This document shows, in pieces, positions 28,909 through 38,352 of a stretch of 64,000 nt of DNA. Numbering within the stretch: position 1 is the first letter of the stretch; each line of letters begins with the position of its first letter. The DNA comes from a bacterium (GTDB lineage Bacteria; Arandabacterota; Arandabacteria; Arandabacterales; Arandabacteraceae), in the NCBI GenBank assembly GCA_029933125.1, contig JAOZOU010000005.1:46352-110351 (forward strand), in the 5' to 3' direction. Below the pieces are notes generated by a model. That model did not search any database and was not told the origin of the DNA. It saw only the letters and a program-made list of their open reading frames with translations. The translations under genes and the position numbers were made by a program.

Positions 28909-29813
28909 AGACCAATGCTGAAAGACTCGTAGAGGTTTCAGTTTGTGGACAGGTAGCAAGTCCCATGATGGCTCCTGTTGCCTATCGAGTCGCCTCGACC
29001 GGAAAGCCCGTCATCCTTCCCGGAACAGGTGGTATAACCTACAATATAAAGGTAGGCCATCCAGCCGTAGGATGGGTAGCTGACCACGTTGAGCCTGGTG
29101 TCAGTGTTAAGAATTTTCAAGCAAAGGAAGGGAACCGCAGCGCCAATGTAGCCCTCAATATCCTCTCATGCATCGGCAATGAGGCAATAGTGGTATCAGG
29201 AGATGCCAAAGGTGCTAAGGGGACAGTTACGGGAAAGCATGGTGGTATAGAGCATGTCCTTGTGGACTTTGATGATGCCACGCTCGAAAAGCTCAACATA
29301 GGAGATAATGTGCTCATCCGTGCTCGTGGAACAGGGCTCCAGATCGAAGGTCTTGAGGATGTAAAAGTGATGAACCTCGATCCTACACTCCTTGATCGAA
29401 TGAGGATCAAGATTGTTAAGGGTAAACTTGAAGTTGCCGTTGCCCACATTGTACCTTCCAGTGTCATGGGTTCAGGCATTGGCGCTTCCCATGCGCATTC
29501 TGGAGATTATGACATTCAACTTCTTGATCCCAAGACCGTTGCTAAGCTTGGACTCGGGACAATCAGGCTCGGTGATATTGTGGCTATAAAGGATGCTGAC
29601 AACACCTTTGGGAGAATGTATAGGAGGGGGGCTATGACGATTGGAGTTGTTGTCCATGCCGATTGTGTAACATCGGGACACGGCCCTGGAGTAACGACTA
29701 TTATGTCTCACCCGCGAGGCGCTATCATTCCTGTTATTGATGAGAGTGCGAACATCGCCAAATTGCTTGGAATTGGCATCCATCGAAGGCGGAGGGGAGG
29801 AAAGAAGCGATGA
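28905..29813 (+). CDS. DUF4438 domain protein
   Basis: A 302-residue protein matching the DUF4438 family known from Thermotogae and several candidate phyla. Recognisable are PVILPGTGGITYNIKVGHPAVGW near the N-terminus, GAKGTVTGKHGGIEHV, and GVVVHADCVTSGHGPGVTT near the C-terminus. Structures exist for thermophile members, but to my knowledge no reaction has been assigned. It is translationally coupled at both ends: ATGA overlaps with the aminotransferase before it and the HD protein after it. An accessory role in the amino-acid conversion carried out by the upstream enzyme is a reasonable inference. Confidence 0.83.
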   Translation: MKTNAERLVEVSVCGQVASPMMAPVAYRVASTGKPVILPGTGGITYNIKVGHPAVGWVADHVEPGVSVKNFQAKEGNRSANVALNILSCIGNEAIVVSGDAKGAKGTVTGKHGGIEHVLVDFDDATLEKLNIGDNVLIRARGTGLQIEGLEDVKVMNLDPTLLDRMRIKIVKGKLEVAVAHIVPSSVMGSGIGASHAHSGDYDIQLLDPKTVAKLGLGTIRLGDIVAIKDADNTFGRMYRRGAMTIGVVVHADCVTSGHGPGVTTIMSHPRGAIIPVIDESANIAKLLGIGIHRRRRGGKKR

Positions 29814-30358
29814 GCCAGGTTAACATTGGGAATCTTTTCCCCGAGGTAAAAGACATCCAGGAGGAGGATCTGCGAAAGTCTGTGATTTCAGTCTGGGAGG
29901 ATGCTGTTGAACTCGGAGGCTGGAAGGCTTCTGACCTCCATGAAATCCCTTTCACGCTCTTGATACCCGACTGCAGCGTGAGCCTTGTGGATCATACAAG
30001 AGCTGTAACAAAGACCGCTCTAGCAATTGCCGACATTCTCATGGATTCCTATGGAGACAAGGTTAAGATCGATCGTGATATCCTCATTGCGGGCAGCATT
30101 CTTCACGATGTCGGCAAGCTTCTTGAATACACCAGGGAGTCAGGTGAGGTTGTAAAGAGTGCCTTGGGGGCTCTTCTCAGGCATCCTTTCTCGGGTCAGG
30201 CATTAGCCTTCAAACACGGCTTGCCACCTCAAGTGCTTCACATGATCGCTTATCATTCCAAGGAAGGTGACCTCGGCAAGCGCAGTATCGAAGCCATCAT
30301 TGTTCACCATGCGGATTTTGTGAATTTCGAACCCCTTAAAGAGACTGCTGGCTCCTGA
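29810..30358 (+). CDS. HD-domain phosphohydrolase-like protein
   Basis: A 182-residue HD-superfamily protein. The metal-binding residues appear as VDHTRAVTKTALAI, GSILHDVGKLLEY (the HD pair), HPFSGQALAF and IVHHADFVNFE, which is the full H...HD...H...D pattern of HDIG phosphohydrolases. It is stand-alone, without helicase or cyclic-nucleotide domains. Its ATG overlaps the DUF4438 stop (ATGA). The substrate is probably a nucleotide or metabolite of the upstream pathway. It is unrelated to the HD nuclease of Cas3. Confidence 0.85.
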   Translation: MSQVNIGNLFPEVKDIQEEDLRKSVISVWEDAVELGGWKASDLHEIPFTLLIPDCSVSLVDHTRAVTKTALAIADILMDSYGDKVKIDRDILIAGSILHDVGKLLEYTRESGEVVKSALGALLRHPFSGQALAFKHGLPPQVLHMIAYHSKEGDLGKRSIEAIIVHHADFVNFEPLKETAGS

Positions 30359-30402
30359 GATTCAAAGACTCTGGGATCCTCCCCAGTCTCAAGCATCTAT
30401 CG

Positions 30403-30431
30403 TTGTCGAAAAGTGAAGAACATGGTATAAT
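30403..30431 (+). promoter_or_regulatory. Sigma-70-type promoter immediately before the subtilase gene
   Basis: TTGTCG (30403-30408) and TATAAT (30426-30431), 17-base spacer. The -10 element ends only six bases before the GTG start, so the transcript may be leaderless. Confidence 0.65.
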
Positions 30432-30437
30432 AGGTTT

Positions 30438-32111
30438 GTGAGAAGTGAGATCCAAATCGGCTTGCTCGTGATAATCCTTCTTGTCTCATCCTCACTTGGC
30501 TATGGATCTGACAAGATCAGTGCGTGTGTTAGAACATGGCTGGAAGAGGCCCATCCTGGTGATTCCCTCATAGTCTGGGTCTTTTTCACAGACAAGGGCA
30601 AGATAGGTGCATACCAGAAACAAAGCATGCTTGAGGAGATTGCCCTAGCCTATGATCCCAAGGCGCGCCAACGGCGTCTAAGGGCTGATCCTCAAGCACC
30701 TTTCGATGATGATGATCTGCCTCTTTTTCGCCCGTATATTGAAGACCTCAAAGCTCTTGGCGTAAGATTCAGAGCCTTCTCAAAATGGCTCAATGCGGTG
30801 AGCATAATTGCTAATCGGCGAGAGATTGAAGCTATAGCCCGGGAAGATTTTGTAAAGAAGATAAGGCGCGTTGGCGGGAGCAAGGCTCGCTTAGAACCGA
30901 AAGGTGAATCAGCCAGTCCTAAAGCATCTCTGGGCTATTACGGTGAGTCATATCGCCAGCTTGAGCAAATCCAGGTCACGGATCTCCAGGCAGAAGACTA
31001 TAGCGGCACTGGGATCAGAATTGCAGTCTTTGATACAGGCTTCTGGCTTGAGCACGAAGCGCTTTCTGGACTTAATGTGATTGCAGAGCACGATTTCATT
31101 AACGATGATGACGAAACCGCTAATGAACCTGGGGACGATCCCTATCAGCACTATCATGGAACATCTGTTTTGTCAGCAGTTGGTGGATATAGCCCCGGCA
31201 AGCTCATAGGGCCAGCCTTTGCTGCCGACTATATTCTTGCCAAGACTGAGGATATATCGATAGAGCAGCCGATCGAGGAGGATTGGTGGATTGAGGCTTG
31301 TGAATGGGCAGACAGTCTTGGTGCTGACATAATTACAAGCTCGCTCTGCTACAAGGACTGGTACACATATGAGGATATGGATGGCGATACAGCTCCCATA
31401 ACCAACGCTGCCGATAGAGCTGTTCTTAAGGGCATAGTTGTGACCAACGCGGCAGGAAATTCAGGCTCTTCATCCTGGCGCTACATTCTTGCTCCAGCCG
31501 ATGGCGATAGCGTTATCTCAGTGGGCTCAGTGGACTCAACCGGAATACGCTCCACGTGGTCATCGCAGGGACCAACTTTTGACGGTCGCATAAAGCCAAC
31601 AGTAATGGCAATGGGACAAGCTACATTCATAGCCAATGCTGATTCGGCGACTTCCTATATTCATGGTTCCGGGACATCCTTTGCAACTCCCCTTGTAGCA
31701 GGCGCAATTGCCTTAATACTTGAGAAAAACCCACTTTGGTTGCCTCCCCAGGTGATCGAGGCAGCCAAGATGACGGCTACACAGGCTGCGAATCCCGACA
31801 CTTTCTACGGCTGGGGTATTCTGCAAGCCTACGACGCTTCGCAATACGATGTGAGCGGCATCTCAGACGCTCGCATCCCAAATCTCCTGATCTATCCGAA
31901 TCCAACGCAGGGTGAAGTCTATCTTTGGCCCTGCAAACAGGCTAATACGAAGATTTGCATCTATGATGTTAGGGGTCGCCTGATTGCCACCTCAAGTGTT
32001 GATACTCATTCTCCTATTGACCTCGATGCCATAATTCCGGAAAGAGCTCCGTCCATCCTTTTCTTGAAAACCTCATCCGGGGCGTCTGCCAAGATCACTC
32101 TGCTGAGATAG
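30438..32111 (+). CDS. Secreted subtilisin-like serine protease (S8) with sorting tail
   Basis: A 557-residue exported protease. A signal peptide (GLLVIILLVSSSLGYG) is followed by an inhibitor-like propeptide to about residue 165. The catalytic triad appears as IAVFDTGFW (Asp), HYHGTSVLSAVGG (His, with VL in place of the usual A) and GSGTSFATPLVAGAIA (Ser). An oxyanion Asn lies in NAAGNSGSSS. The C-terminus (IYPNPTQGEVYLWP, ICIYDVRGRLIATSS) is a sorting domain of the FCB type, so it is probably surface-attached or secreted. The GTG at 30438 keeps a complete signal peptide; it lies right at the expected transcription start. Confidence 0.88.
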   Translation: MRSEIQIGLLVIILLVSSSLGYGSDKISACVRTWLEEAHPGDSLIVWVFFTDKGKIGAYQKQSMLEEIALAYDPKARQRRLRADPQAPFDDDDLPLFRPYIEDLKALGVRFRAFSKWLNAVSIIANRREIEAIAREDFVKKIRRVGGSKARLEPKGESASPKASLGYYGESYRQLEQIQVTDLQAEDYSGTGIRIAVFDTGFWLEHEALSGLNVIAEHDFINDDDETANEPGDDPYQHYHGTSVLSAVGGYSPGKLIGPAFAADYILAKTEDISIEQPIEEDWWIEACEWADSLGADIITSSLCYKDWYTYEDMDGDTAPITNAADRAVLKGIVVTNAAGNSGSSSWRYILAPADGDSVISVGSVDSTGIRSTWSSQGPTFDGRIKPTVMAMGQATFIANADSATSYIHGSGTSFATPLVAGAIALILEKNPLWLPPQVIEAAKMTATQAANPDTFYGWGILQAYDASQYDVSGISDARIPNLLIYPNPTQGEVYLWPCKQANTKICIYDVRGRLIATSSVDTHSPIDLDAIIPERAPSILFLKTSSGASAKITLLR

Positions 32112-32224
32112 CTAAAGGTCTAGCCGGCATTCTCCGAAACTTCTTGCGAAGGAACTGAGAAGTTTATTATTTTATGGAAAACCTATTGATTTGCGAGAGC
32201 TTAAGAGGAAGAGGTGGAGATTCG

Positions 32225-34984
32225 ATGGAGAGACTAACATATTTCTTTGGTGGCGGAAGAGCTGACGGTGATGCCTCAATGCGGGACCTTCTCGGCGGTA
32301 AGGGAGCCAACCTTGCGGAAATGTCACGTATCGGGCTTCCAATTCCAGCTGGGTTTACGATTCCAACGACTGTTTGTGCCTATTTTACGAAGCATGAAGG
32401 GCGTTATCCTGAAGGTCTGCAAGAAGCTGTCATGGAGAGCCTCAAGCAAGTTGAGCAGGTGATGGGCAAGACATTTGGTGACAGGGCAAATCCATTGCTT
32501 GTCTCGGTGCGTTCGGGTGCAAGGGTATCGATGCCTGGAATGATGGATACTGTTCTTAATATAGGGCTCAATGATGAAACAGTCCAGGGTCTTGCGAAAG
32601 CCGGAAATGAGCGCTTTGCGTATGATTGCTATCGCCGGCTCGTTCAGATGTATGGGGATGTAGTGCTTGGTCTTAAGCCTGAAGATGATACTACCCCTGA
32701 TCCCTTTGAGAGCGTAATCTCAGAGGTGAAGCACAAGCGAGGAGCTCAGAAGGATACAGACCTCACTGTCGAAGATCTCAAGGAGCTTGTCAGAAGATTC
32801 AAAGATCTTATCCGTGAAGCCAAAGGAATCGATTTTCCTGAGGATCCCTACAAGCAGCTCTGGGGTGCAATTGATGCAGTCTTTAAGTCCTGGAATAATC
32901 GCAGAGCGATTGAGTACCGTCGGATAAACAACATTCCCGATGACTGGGGAACAGCCGTAAATGTGCAGGCAATGGTATTTGGAAACCTGGGCTGGGATTC
33001 GGGCACCGGTGTTGCATTTACACGTAATCCTGCTACAGGTGAGAATGAATTCTATGGGGAATATCTCCTCAATGCTCAGGGTGAGGATGTTGTCGCCGGA
33101 ATAAGAACCCCTCAACCCATAAACAAGCATCAGAAGGGTGAATCAGATCTTCCATCGCTTGAGGAGGAGATGCCTGAGGTCTATCAGCAGCTCCTCGATG
33201 TTCGCCAAAAACTTGAGCAGCACTTCAAGGATATGCAGGATATCGAATTTACCATTGAGAAGCGCAGGCTTTGGGTGCTCCAGACAAGAGCTGGCAAGCG
33301 AACCGGATTGGCTGCCTTAAGAATCGCATTCGATATGTATCGTGAGCATCTCATTGATAGAGATACTGTTCTTTTAAGGATAGAGCCCGAGCAGCTCAAC
33401 CACATCCTTAGGCCTGTTTTTGACGCAGCTGAGAAAGACAAAGCAAAGCGTGAGAGGAGAGTCGTGGCAATAGGGCTTAATGCCGGTCCTGGAGCAGCGA
33501 CTGGAAGGGTTGTTTTCAGTGCGAACAGGGTAAAAGACTATGCCGAGAATAAGGAGCCTGTGATACTCGTCAGGGAGGAAACGAGCCCCGAAGATGTTGG
33601 TGGTATGAGTCTGGCTGAGGGGATACTTACAGCCAGAGGCGGGATGACTTCCCATGCGGCTCTCGTTGCGCGTCAGCTCGGTAAGGTTTGCGTTGTGGGA
33701 TGTGATGCGCTCGACATCAATTATGATGAGAGCCTCATGAGGGTTGGTGAGCACGTGATAAAAGAGGGCGACTTCATATCAATTGATGGCACAACTGGGG
33801 AGGTTATCCTTGGCAAGATTCCAACAGTCAAATCAGAAATAGAGAGGGTGCTTGTTGAGAAATCGCTTAAACCCGAAGATTCTGACACCTACCAGCTTTA
33901 TCAAACGATTATGGAGTGGGCAGACGAACTGCGCCGCCTGAAGGTCAGGGCTAATGCTGATCAGCCTGACCAGGCTGCCAAAGCCGTTGCATTTGGTGCA
34001 GAGGGAATCGGTCTGTGTCGCACAGAGCATATGTTCTTTGCAGAGGATAGAATAAATAAGGTCAGGCAGATGATTCTGGCTGCTAATCCTTCCGAGCGAC
34101 GTGAAGCACTTGCCAAGATCGAGCCGGTTCAGACTGAGGATTTTAAGGCGATCTTCAGGGCTATGGCTGGCAAGCCAGTTACGATCCGATTGCTTGACCC
34201 GCCCCTCCATGAGTTCTTGCCTAAGACTGATGAAGAGATGGAAGCAACTGCCAAGGAGATTGGTATCCCAAAGCAAGCCATCATTGAAAAAACTGAGACA
34301 CTGAGGGAGATGAATCCCATGCTTGGCAACCGCGGGTGTCGCCTTGGTATTACCCGCCCTGAAATCTATGACGTCCAGGTCAGAGCCATAATGGTTGCAG
34401 CTTGCGATTTGAAGCTTGAAGGGTTAGAGGTCATACCTGAGATCATGGTTCCTCTTGTGGGTGAAGCAAGAGAGCTCGCCTTCATAAGGGAAAGGGCTGA
34501 GGCAATCGCTAAGAAAGTGATGGAAGAGAAAGGCATACAGGTTAGCTATCTCATCGGCACAATGGTTGAGGTGCCCAGGGCGTGCATTACTGCTGACGAG
34601 GTAGCTAGTGTTGCTGAATTCTTTTCCTTTGGCACAAATGATCTTACTCAAATGACCTATGGTTTGAGTCGTGACGATGCTGGACCCGTAATCAGACGTT
34701 ATCTTGATGTAGGCATAATGAAGCGGGACCCCTTCGAAGCTCTTGACCGAACTGGAGTTGGTGGGCTTATGAAGGTGGCAGTTGAGAAAGCGCGTAAGGC
34801 GAGGCCCGGGATCAAGCTGGGCATCTGCGGTGAGCACGGAGGAGAGCCATCTTCAATTGAGTTCTGCGAGCAGATTGGGCTCGACTACGTAAGTTGTTCA
34901 CCTTATAGGATTCCCGTTGCGAGATTGGCTGCAGCGAGAGCTGTTCTTAAGAAGGCTCTGGCCGGGGTTGGCTCAAGCTTCTAA
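32225..34984 (+). CDS. ppdK: Pyruvate, phosphate dikinase
   Basis: A 919-residue PPDK, which interconverts pyruvate + ATP + Pi with phosphoenolpyruvate + AMP + PPi. It starts [11 protein letters not shown] with the N-terminal ATP-grasp domain ([40 protein letters not shown]). The central swivelling domain has [16 protein letters not shown] with the phosphorylated His. The C-terminal TIM barrel has [30 protein letters not shown] and [12 protein letters not shown] with the catalytic Cys. The length is normal for the family. The ATG at 32225 follows a GAGGTGGAG site; an in-frame ATG 17 codons upstream is less favoured. It converges on the sigma-54 activator with a 4-base overlap. This implies PPi-linked glycolysis/gluconeogenesis, typical of anaerobes and thermophiles. 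Confidence 0.96.
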   Translation: MERLTYFFGGGRADGDASMRDLLGGKGANLAEMSRIGLPIPAGFTIPTTVCAYFTKHEGRYPEGLQEAVMESLKQVEQVMGKTFGDRANPLLVSVRSGARVSMPGMMDTVLNIGLNDETVQGLAKAGNERFAYDCYRRLVQMYGDVVLGLKPEDDTTPDPFESVISEVKHKRGAQKDTDLTVEDLKELVRRFKDLIREAKGIDFPEDPYKQLWGAIDAVFKSWNNRRAIEYRRINNIPDDWGTAVNVQAMVFGNLGWDSGTGVAFTRNPATGENEFYGEYLLNAQGEDVVAGIRTPQPINKHQKGESDLPSLEEEMPEVYQQLLDVRQKLEQHFKDMQDIEFTIEKRRLWVLQTRAGKRTGLAALRIAFDMYREHLIDRDTVLLRIEPEQLNHILRPVFDAAEKDKAKRERRVVAIGLNAGPGAATGRVVFSANRVKDYAENKEPVILVREETSPEDVGGMSLAEGILTARGGMTSHAALVARQLGKVCVVGCDALDINYDESLMRVGEHVIKEGDFISIDGTTGEVILGKIPTVKSEIERVLVEKSLKPEDSDTYQLYQTIMEWADELRRLKVRANADQPDQAAKAVAFGAEGIGLCRTEHMFFAEDRINKVRQMILAANPSERREALAKIEPVQTEDFKAIFRAMAGKPVTIRLLDPPLHEFLPKTDEEMEATAKEIGIPKQAIIEKTETLREMNPMLGNRGCRLGITRPEIYDVQVRAIMVAACDLKLEGLEVIPEIMVPLVGEARELAFIRERAEAIAKKVMEEKGIQVSYLIGTMVEVPRACITADEVASVAEFFSFGTNDLTQMTYGLSRDDAGPVIRRYLDVGIMKRDPFEALDRTGVGGLMKVAVEKARKARPGIKLGICGEHGGEPSSIEFCEQIGLDYVSCSPYRIPVARLAAARAVLKKALAGVGSSF

Positions 34985-36504
34985 GTGAGATTGTATTCTT
35001 TCATGCGGCGATAAAGGGTACGCTCTCCTATTCCGAGTAGCTGTGCTGCTCGTTTACGATTACCCTTGACCTTTCTCAGTGTGGACTCAATGAGCTCGCG
35101 TTCAACCTGCTTCAGAGGAGTACCAGGGCGGACAACTATCTCGTCATGCAGAAGGCTTTCACCGCTTTTGACCTCCTCAGCGTGTACTGGGTTGTAGGGT
35201 GCTGATACTGGTACGCTGTGCGTGTTGCCAGTGGCATTGAGTATCACATTGGTCAAGTAGGCTATGCGCTCTTCAATTGCTGCAAGTCTACCAAAGAGCA
35301 GGTCGCGCTCAACTTCCCAGCGTGGTCTCCCAACCCTGACTGGAAGATCAGGATGCTCAGTTTCTCGCCTGAGAATGTGTTCAGGCAGATCTTCAAGAGT
35401 GATTCGTCTGCCGCGGGAAAGAATCGCAAGGCTTTCAGCCACGTTCCTCAACTCGCGCACATTGCCTGGCCAATCATAGTTTTCCAAGGCAACAAGTGCG
35501 TCATCACTGATACCCCCAAATTCAATATCATTCTCCTTGCAGAAATCCTCTACGAACGCCAGAAAAATCGTCTGAATATCCTCGCGCCTCTCTCTCAACG
35601 GTGGCAGATCAATGGTCACAACATTGAGTCTATAGAAGAGATCGCGCCTGAAGGAACCTTCTTCGACAAGGTGTTTGAGATTGCGATTGGTGGATGCGAT
35701 CACTCGAACATCTACATGAACGTCGCGTGTTCCACCAACTCTCATAAAGCATTCTTCCTCGAGCACCCTGAGAAGCTTGACCTGAATGCCCAAAGGCATC
35801 TCACCAACTTCATCGAGCAAGAGGGTGCCCTTGTCAGCAAGTTCGAATATTCCCTTCCTTTGGGTTACTGCACCCGTAAATGAGCCTTTTTCATGACCGA
35901 AAAGCTCGCTTTCGAGAACACCTTCCGGCAGAGCACCACAATTCACCGCAATGAATGGACCTGCCTGCCGATTGCTCCTTTTGTGAATTGCTCGGGCTAT
36001 GAGTTCCTTGCCTGTACCGCTTTCCCCAGTTACGAGCACAGTGACCTTTGTGCGGGCGATACTTTCAATGATCTCGACTGCCTGAAGCATGCGCTCATTT
36101 CTACCGATGATACCGGTTCGTTTGCGAACCACGAGTCTACGAATTATTGTCTCTATATGGCCCGGTCCGGAATCTATCTCTATGTAGTCATCAGCTCCCT
36201 GCCTTACTATGCTCCTCCGCGCCTCAGCTGAAATCTGCGGCCCTACAACTGCCGCCAGTACCCTCGGATGGCGTCTCTTGTAGGTCTGTATAAGCTTGAG
36301 ACCACTTGTGAAAGGTAGATCTCTCCAGGCGAGAAGATAGGAAGGCAAGTTACGTTTGGATTGCCTCAGGGCAGCACTGCCATCACTCACCTTAATCGTT
36401 TCGATGCCGTTGCCTTGAAGAATCTCATCAAGCACTGCCATTTTGTCGCTAGGAATGCCTACCAAAATGGCAGTCTCACCGAGATTGCTTTGGGATTCTG
36501 CCAC
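34981..36504 (-). CDS. Sigma-54-dependent transcriptional activator with degenerate receiver domain
   Basis: A 507-residue NtrC-like protein. Residues ~140-375 form the AAA+ domain: [14 protein letters not shown] (Walker A), [15 protein letters not shown] (the GAFTGA loop that touches sigma-54, with Ser for Ala), [12 protein letters not shown] (Walker B). The C-terminal ~45 residues form a Fis-type helix-turn-helix ([24 protein letters not shown]). The first ~115 residues look like a receiver fold, but the acidic pair, the phosphoacceptor Asp (Trp in LLAWRDLPF), the Thr and the Lys are all lost, so it is probably not switched by phosphorylation. The GTG start has AAGGTG upstream. Which genes it controls cannot be seen. 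Confidence 0.92.
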   Translation of the reverse strand: MAESQSNLGETAILVGIPSDKMAVLDEILQGNGIETIKVSDGSAALRQSKRNLPSYLLAWRDLPFTSGLKLIQTYKRRHPRVLAAVVGPQISAEARRSIVRQGADDYIEIDSGPGHIETIIRRLVVRKRTGIIGRNERMLQAVEIIESIARTKVTVLVTGESGTGKELIARAIHKRSNRQAGPFIAVNCGALPEGVLESELFGHEKGSFTGAVTQRKGIFELADKGTLLLDEVGEMPLGIQVKLLRVLEEECFMRVGGTRDVHVDVRVIASTNRNLKHLVEEGSFRRDLFYRLNVVTIDLPPLRERREDIQTIFLAFVEDFCKENDIEFGGISDDALVALENYDWPGNVRELRNVAESLAILSRGRRITLEDLPEHILRRETEHPDLPVRVGRPRWEVERDLLFGRLAAIEERIAYLTNVILNATGNTHSVPVSAPYNPVHAEEVKSGESLLHDEIVVRPGTPLKQVERELIESTLRKVKGNRKRAAQLLGIGERTLYRRMKEYNLT

Positions 36505-36574
36505 TCCAAATCACCTTCCTCGCTCAACCTAACATAGCTACCGCAAACGGTCAACATCTAAACAAGAATTTCTC

Positions 36575-36602
36575 TTGACAACAAGGATATATATGCTAAA
36601 TT
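36575..36602 (+). promoter_or_regulatory. Probable promoter for the S21-L35 cluster
   Basis: TTGACA at 36575-36580 and TAAATT at 36597-36602 with a 16-base spacer, in an AT-rich stretch between the divergent sigma-54 activator and rpsU, 44 bases before the chosen ATG. Confidence 0.5.
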
Positions 36603-36645
36603 GAGCAAAAAACTGCAAGCCATGGAAGGAAGGTTGTGGTGGTGC

Positions 36646-36837
36646 ATGCCAGGCATCAAGGTAAGGGAAAATGAGTCAATCGACAAGGCAATCAAGCGAT
36701 TCAAGAAGGAGTGCGAACGCGAAGGGATTGTTCAAGAGATTAAGCGGGCTTCTCGCTTTATGAAGCCCAGTGAGAAACGGAGGAAAAAGGCTCTTAAAGC
36801 GGAGAAGCGGAGAAGGAGTAGCGAGGGTAGGAGGTAG
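36646..36837 (+). CDS. rpsU: 30S ribosomal protein S21
   Basis: A 63-residue basic protein beginning PGIKVRENESIDKAIKRFKK, the canonical N-terminus of bacterial S21, followed by a Lys/Arg-rich tail (KPSEKRRKKALKAEKRRR). S21 sits on the small-subunit platform near the 3' end of 16S rRNA and assists initiation. I start it at the ATG at 36646 because family members begin at this point; the reading frame is open for 15 further codons upstream and an AAGGAAGG motif precedes it. It is the first gene of a small ribosomal cluster. Confidence 0.92.
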   Translation: MPGIKVRENESIDKAIKRFKKECEREGIVQEIKRASRFMKPSEKRRKKALKAEKRRRSSEGRR

Positions 36838-36924
36838 AGCTTTTCGAGCCCTTTCAATTCTACTGTTTCAGGCGTTGGCTTGAAACAAGGCTTGGTTGGT
36901 AGAAACAGGAAGGGGGGAGCTCTA

Positions 36925-37107
36925 TTGGCTTTCAAGGATGACGGTAAGATCCTTATCAAGGATCAGACGAGCGCTACCTATGAGATGCTGCTCAGAAAGG
37001 CGGAGCGTGAGGGCAGGATAGGTGGCAAGTATCGTTGCCCTGTTTGCGGTATGAGATATAAGAGGGAGAGAGAAGCTACCAATTGCTGTAAGCAAATCAT
37101 GAGATAG
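36925..37107 (+). CDS. Small CxxC zinc-ribbon-like protein between rpsU and rpmI
   Basis: A 60-residue protein of unknown function. The C-terminal half has [14 protein letters not shown] and then TNCCKQ, a four-cysteine arrangement that could bind zinc. The N-terminal half is predicted helical and charged. I choose the TTG at 36925 because a strong GGGGGGAG site lies five bases before it; a TTG 15 codons further upstream has no such site. The position between two ribosomal-protein genes, 11 bases before rpmI, suggests a role in translation or ribosome assembly. I do not recognise a named family. Confidence 0.6.
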   Translation: MAFKDDGKILIKDQTSATYEMLLRKAEREGRIGGKYRCPVCGMRYKREREATNCCKQIMR

Positions 37108-37118
37108 GAGAAAGATTC

Positions 37119-37316
37119 GTGCCCAAGGCAAAAACCAACAGATCGGCGGCTAAGCGTTTCAAGAAAACCGCTAAGGGTAAGCTTGCACGGAGGAAGTCCT
37201 CTTCAGGACATCTTTTCACCTCGAAGACTCGCAAGCGAAAGCGTAATCTGCGCAAGAAAGCACTAGTTTCAAAGGCTGATACCAAACGCATGAAGAGACT
37301 CTTACCTGGAGTGTGA
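37119..37316 (+). CDS. rpmI: 50S ribosomal protein L35
   Basis: A 65-residue, very basic protein with the L35 signature: [20 protein letters not shown] at the N-terminus, [19 protein letters not shown] in the middle and MKRLLPGV at the end. L35 binds 23S rRNA in the large subunit. It starts with GTG, with an AGGAG site upstream. In most bacteria rpmI is followed by rplT and preceded by infC; here neither is adjacent and a minus-strand gene follows directly. Confidence 0.93.
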   Translation: MPKAKTNRSAAKRFKKTAKGKLARRKSSSGHLFTSKTRKRKRNLRKKALVSKADTKRMKRLLPGV

Positions 37317-37328
37317 TTGGGCATGAGT

Positions 37329-38264
37329 CTATGCCATCAATGCCTCGACGTGGGCTTCAATTGAGGTCGCAAGAGCTGTGAGATCATAACCACCCTCAAG
37401 GGCTGAAACTATTCTCCCTCTGGCACTTTGCTTAGCCGCCTTCACAATCTCCTGTGTCATCTTGCCGAAAGAGGTACTATCGAGCCTCATGCCACCTATA
37501 GGATCGTCTCTATGCGCATCAAATCCAGCTGAGATGAATACGATATCCGGAAGATGCTCAATCAGCGCAGGAAGTATGATCTCATCAAGTGAGGCAAGGT
37601 AGTCACTTTCTGTGCTGCCAGCGCTTAGAGGAACATTGACAGTTTTACCAACGGCTGCTCCAGAGCCTCTTTCCTCCTTCGATCCCGTTCCTGGATAAAA
37701 TGGCGCCTGGTGGATGGAGCAATAAAGGACTCTGGGGTCATCATAAAAGATCTCCTGTGTTCCGTTTCCATGATGCACATCGATGTCAACTATGGCAGCC
37801 CTTTCAAAGCCCAGATGCTCGATGGCTTTGAGTGCACCTATTGCGATGTTGTTGAAGATGCAGAAGCCCATTGCAAGCCCCTTGCGGGCGTGGTGTCCTG
37901 GGGGTCTCACAAGACAAAAGGCTCTTTCGAGGTCGCCGCGAACAATTCCCTCAATTCCGACGATGACGGCGCCAGCGGCAAAAAGGGCAGCTTCAAGTGT
38001 GCCAGGTCCGAAAATTGTGTCTGGATCCAGGGCAACTCTTCTGTCTTTTGGAATTGTCACTAGGGTCTCATAATAGCCTTCCGTATGAGCGAGAGTAATC
38101 TCATCTTTGGTGGCTGCTCTAGGAGGGATACTCTGGATATCTTTGAAAAGCGGAAGTGACTTGAGATACTCGTAGGTATGTTCTACACGGGCGCCATTCT
38201 CCGGGTGACTTCCAGTTTCGTGTCTTAAAAAGATCTTATCATAGATGAGTGCAACTTTTGCCAT
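37329..38264 (-). CDS. Histone-deacetylase-like amidohydrolase (acetoin utilisation/acetylpolyamine type)
   Basis: A 311-residue zinc hydrolase of the arginase/deacetylase superfamily. Zinc and catalytic residues are visible: VRPPGHHARKGLAMGFCIFN (tandem His), VDIDVHHGNGTQEIF (Asp and His ligands), SIHQAPFYPGTG, and VFISAGFDAHRDDPIGG (third ligand Asp). It ends with ALEGGYDLTALA. Bacterial members remove acetyl groups from polyamines or other acetylated small molecules or lysines. The ATG at 38264 is preferred over a TTG two codons upstream. It converges on the L35 gene and diverges from the nitroreductase gene. Confidence 0.92.
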   Translation of the reverse strand: MAKVALIYDKIFLRHETGSHPENGARVEHTYEYLKSLPLFKDIQSIPPRAATKDEITLAHTEGYYETLVTIPKDRRVALDPDTIFGPGTLEAALFAAGAVIVGIEGIVRGDLERAFCLVRPPGHHARKGLAMGFCIFNNIAIGALKAIEHLGFERAAIVDIDVHHGNGTQEIFYDDPRVLYCSIHQAPFYPGTGSKEERGSGAAVGKTVNVPLSAGSTESDYLASLDEIILPALIEHLPDIVFISAGFDAHRDDPIGGMRLDSTSFGKMTQEIVKAAKQSARGRIVSALEGGYDLTALATSIEAHVEALMA

Positions 38265-38352
38265 ATCCAACGCCCATTACAGCAGTTATAATACGACTTA
38301 GTCAAGGAGAACTTAGGAGCCACCTAAGGGAGACGATGAGGAGGTGGATACC

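Noticed and set aside
29810..30358. HD-domain protein as a split Cas3 nuclease
   Set aside because: It lies 27 kb from the cas operon, is coupled to metabolic genes, and has the stand-alone HDIG pattern without any helicase partner.
35218..35883. 221-codon plus-strand frame opposite the sigma-54 activator
   Set aside because: Codons mirror the conserved AAA+ domain on the other strand; no family similarity and no ribosome-binding site.
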